Below, piece after piece: positions 5,965 through 6,206 of a stretch of DNA of 6,206 nt. The notes beneath the pieces are model-generated. The model was not told where the DNA came from, did no database searches, and was given only the letters and a program-made list of their open reading frames with translations. The translations under genes were made by a program, and so were the position numbers. The stretch is from Deltaproteobacteria bacterium (GTDB taxonomy: Bacteria > Desulfobacterota_B > Binatia > Bin18): the NCBI GenBank assembly GCA_012271025.1, contig JAAXHF010000511.1, positions 1 through 6,206 of the forward strand, in the 5' to 3' direction. Within the stretch, counting starts at the first letter, position 1, and each line of letters opens with the position of its first letter.

Positions 5965-6206
5965 GTGTTCCACCCTGTTGATACCCGCCGATCACGCTGA
6001 CCTCACCCGCCACCACCCGGCGCGGCGTCTCGGTTGTCTGCTCCCGCACCAGTAAGGCTCCGTCCGTATCCAGGCCCAAGACCGTCCCGCTGATCGCCTC
6101 GCCCTGGGCGGCGACCGCAATCTGGCGGCCGATCAGGTCGGCGGCGTAGTGCTCCCAGGCTGCGCGCAGAGCCGGAAAGCCTTCTTCTAACCAGAGAAGA
6201 TAGGCT
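5948..6206 (-). CDS. birA: Biotin--[acetyl-CoA-carboxylase] ligase (BirA/BPL family), C-terminal end only
   Basis: The 85 visible residues are the end of a biotin protein ligase, which attaches biotin to carrier proteins such as AccB through biotinyl-AMP. Visible are the tail of the catalytic domain (FPALRAAWEHYAADLIGRQI, 10-29) and the small SH3-like C-terminal domain with ISGTVLGLDTDGALLV (38-53) and VVAGEVSVI (64-72), the latter the GEVS-type ending typical of the family. The biotin-binding GRGRxGR region and any N-terminal DNA-binding domain lie to the right of the window, so I cannot say whether it is also a repressor. The coding frame runs from 6205 to the TGA at 5950-5948, overlapping coaX by 17 bases. 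The tail after the GEVS strand is short and the frame is intact. Confidence 0.88.
   Translation of the reverse strand, partial: AYLLWLEEGFPALRAAWEHYAADLIGRQIAVAAQGEAISGTVLGLDTDGALLVREQTTETPRRVVAGEVSVIGGYQQGGTHDPRD
5970..5976 (-). promoter_or_regulatory. Shine-Dalgarno-like site that decides the coaX start
   Basis: AGGGTGG on the minus strand lies 5 bases before the ATG at 5964, within the birA coding sequence. The alternative GTG start (5973-5971) is part of this site and has no purine-rich sequence of its own at the right distance. Confidence 0.55.

Noticed and set aside
1..6206. A defence, mobile or otherwise new multi-gene system
   Set aside because: All eight genes belong to known families (seven housekeeping or translation-related, one DUF465), on one strand with tight spacing. 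I see no transposase, integrase, direct-repeat boundary, tRNA or change in composition.

Overview
This window is a compact, GC-rich piece of bacterial chromosome in which every recognisable gene lies on the minus strand, so transcription runs from high to low coordinates. In transcription order the genes are: birA (3' end only), coaX, an EF-G-like translational GTPase, a small DUF465/YdcH-type coiled-coil gene, ilvN, ilvC, psd and pssA (5' part only). There are no RNA genes, mobile elements, CRISPR arrays or genes on the plus strand, and no gap between genes exceeds about 100 bases. The long plus-strand open frames are antisense shadows of these genes, a normal effect of high GC3.

The block ilvN-ilvC-psd-pssA resembles the ilvB-ilvN-ilvC-psd-pssA arrangement I recall from Geobacter-type Deltaproteobacteria (Desulfobacterota), and birA-coaX is also a familiar pair there. 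A deltaproteobacterium-like or neighbouring uncultured lineage is my best guess, from gene order and protein style only. The odd point is that ilvB, the catalytic subunit that normally sits directly before ilvN, is absent. Its place is taken by the DUF465 gene and the EF-G-like gene.

Layout: 6206-5948 is the end of the biotin ligase/repressor. coaX (5964-5200, CoA synthesis) overlaps it by 17 bases. After a 51-base gap with a GC hairpin comes the EF-G-like GTPase (5148-3073). Its ribosome-side domains are well preserved, but its GTPase motifs are altered: Met replaces the catalytic His, and SRLD replaces NKxD. A 74-base gap holds a possible promoter and a strong Shine-Dalgarno site for the DUF465 gene (2998-2765). 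A 100-base gap then carries a perfect 11-bp inverted repeat ahead of ilvN (2664-2113). ilvN and ilvC overlap by ATGA. ilvC and psd are separated by 37 bases containing a hairpin. psd and pssA overlap by ATGA again.

Functionally the left half couples branched-chain amino acid synthesis (regulatory subunit of acetohydroxyacid synthase, then ketol-acid reductoisomerase) to phosphatidylethanolamine synthesis (PssA makes phosphatidylserine, Psd decarboxylates it). The right half is cofactor metabolism (biotin attachment, pantothenate phosphorylation) plus a translation-factor paralogue. I see ordinary housekeeping genes and no evidence for a new multi-gene system. The points worth checking are the missing ilvB, the altered G motifs of the EF-G-like protein, and the unusual translation-start contexts of ilvN and psd.
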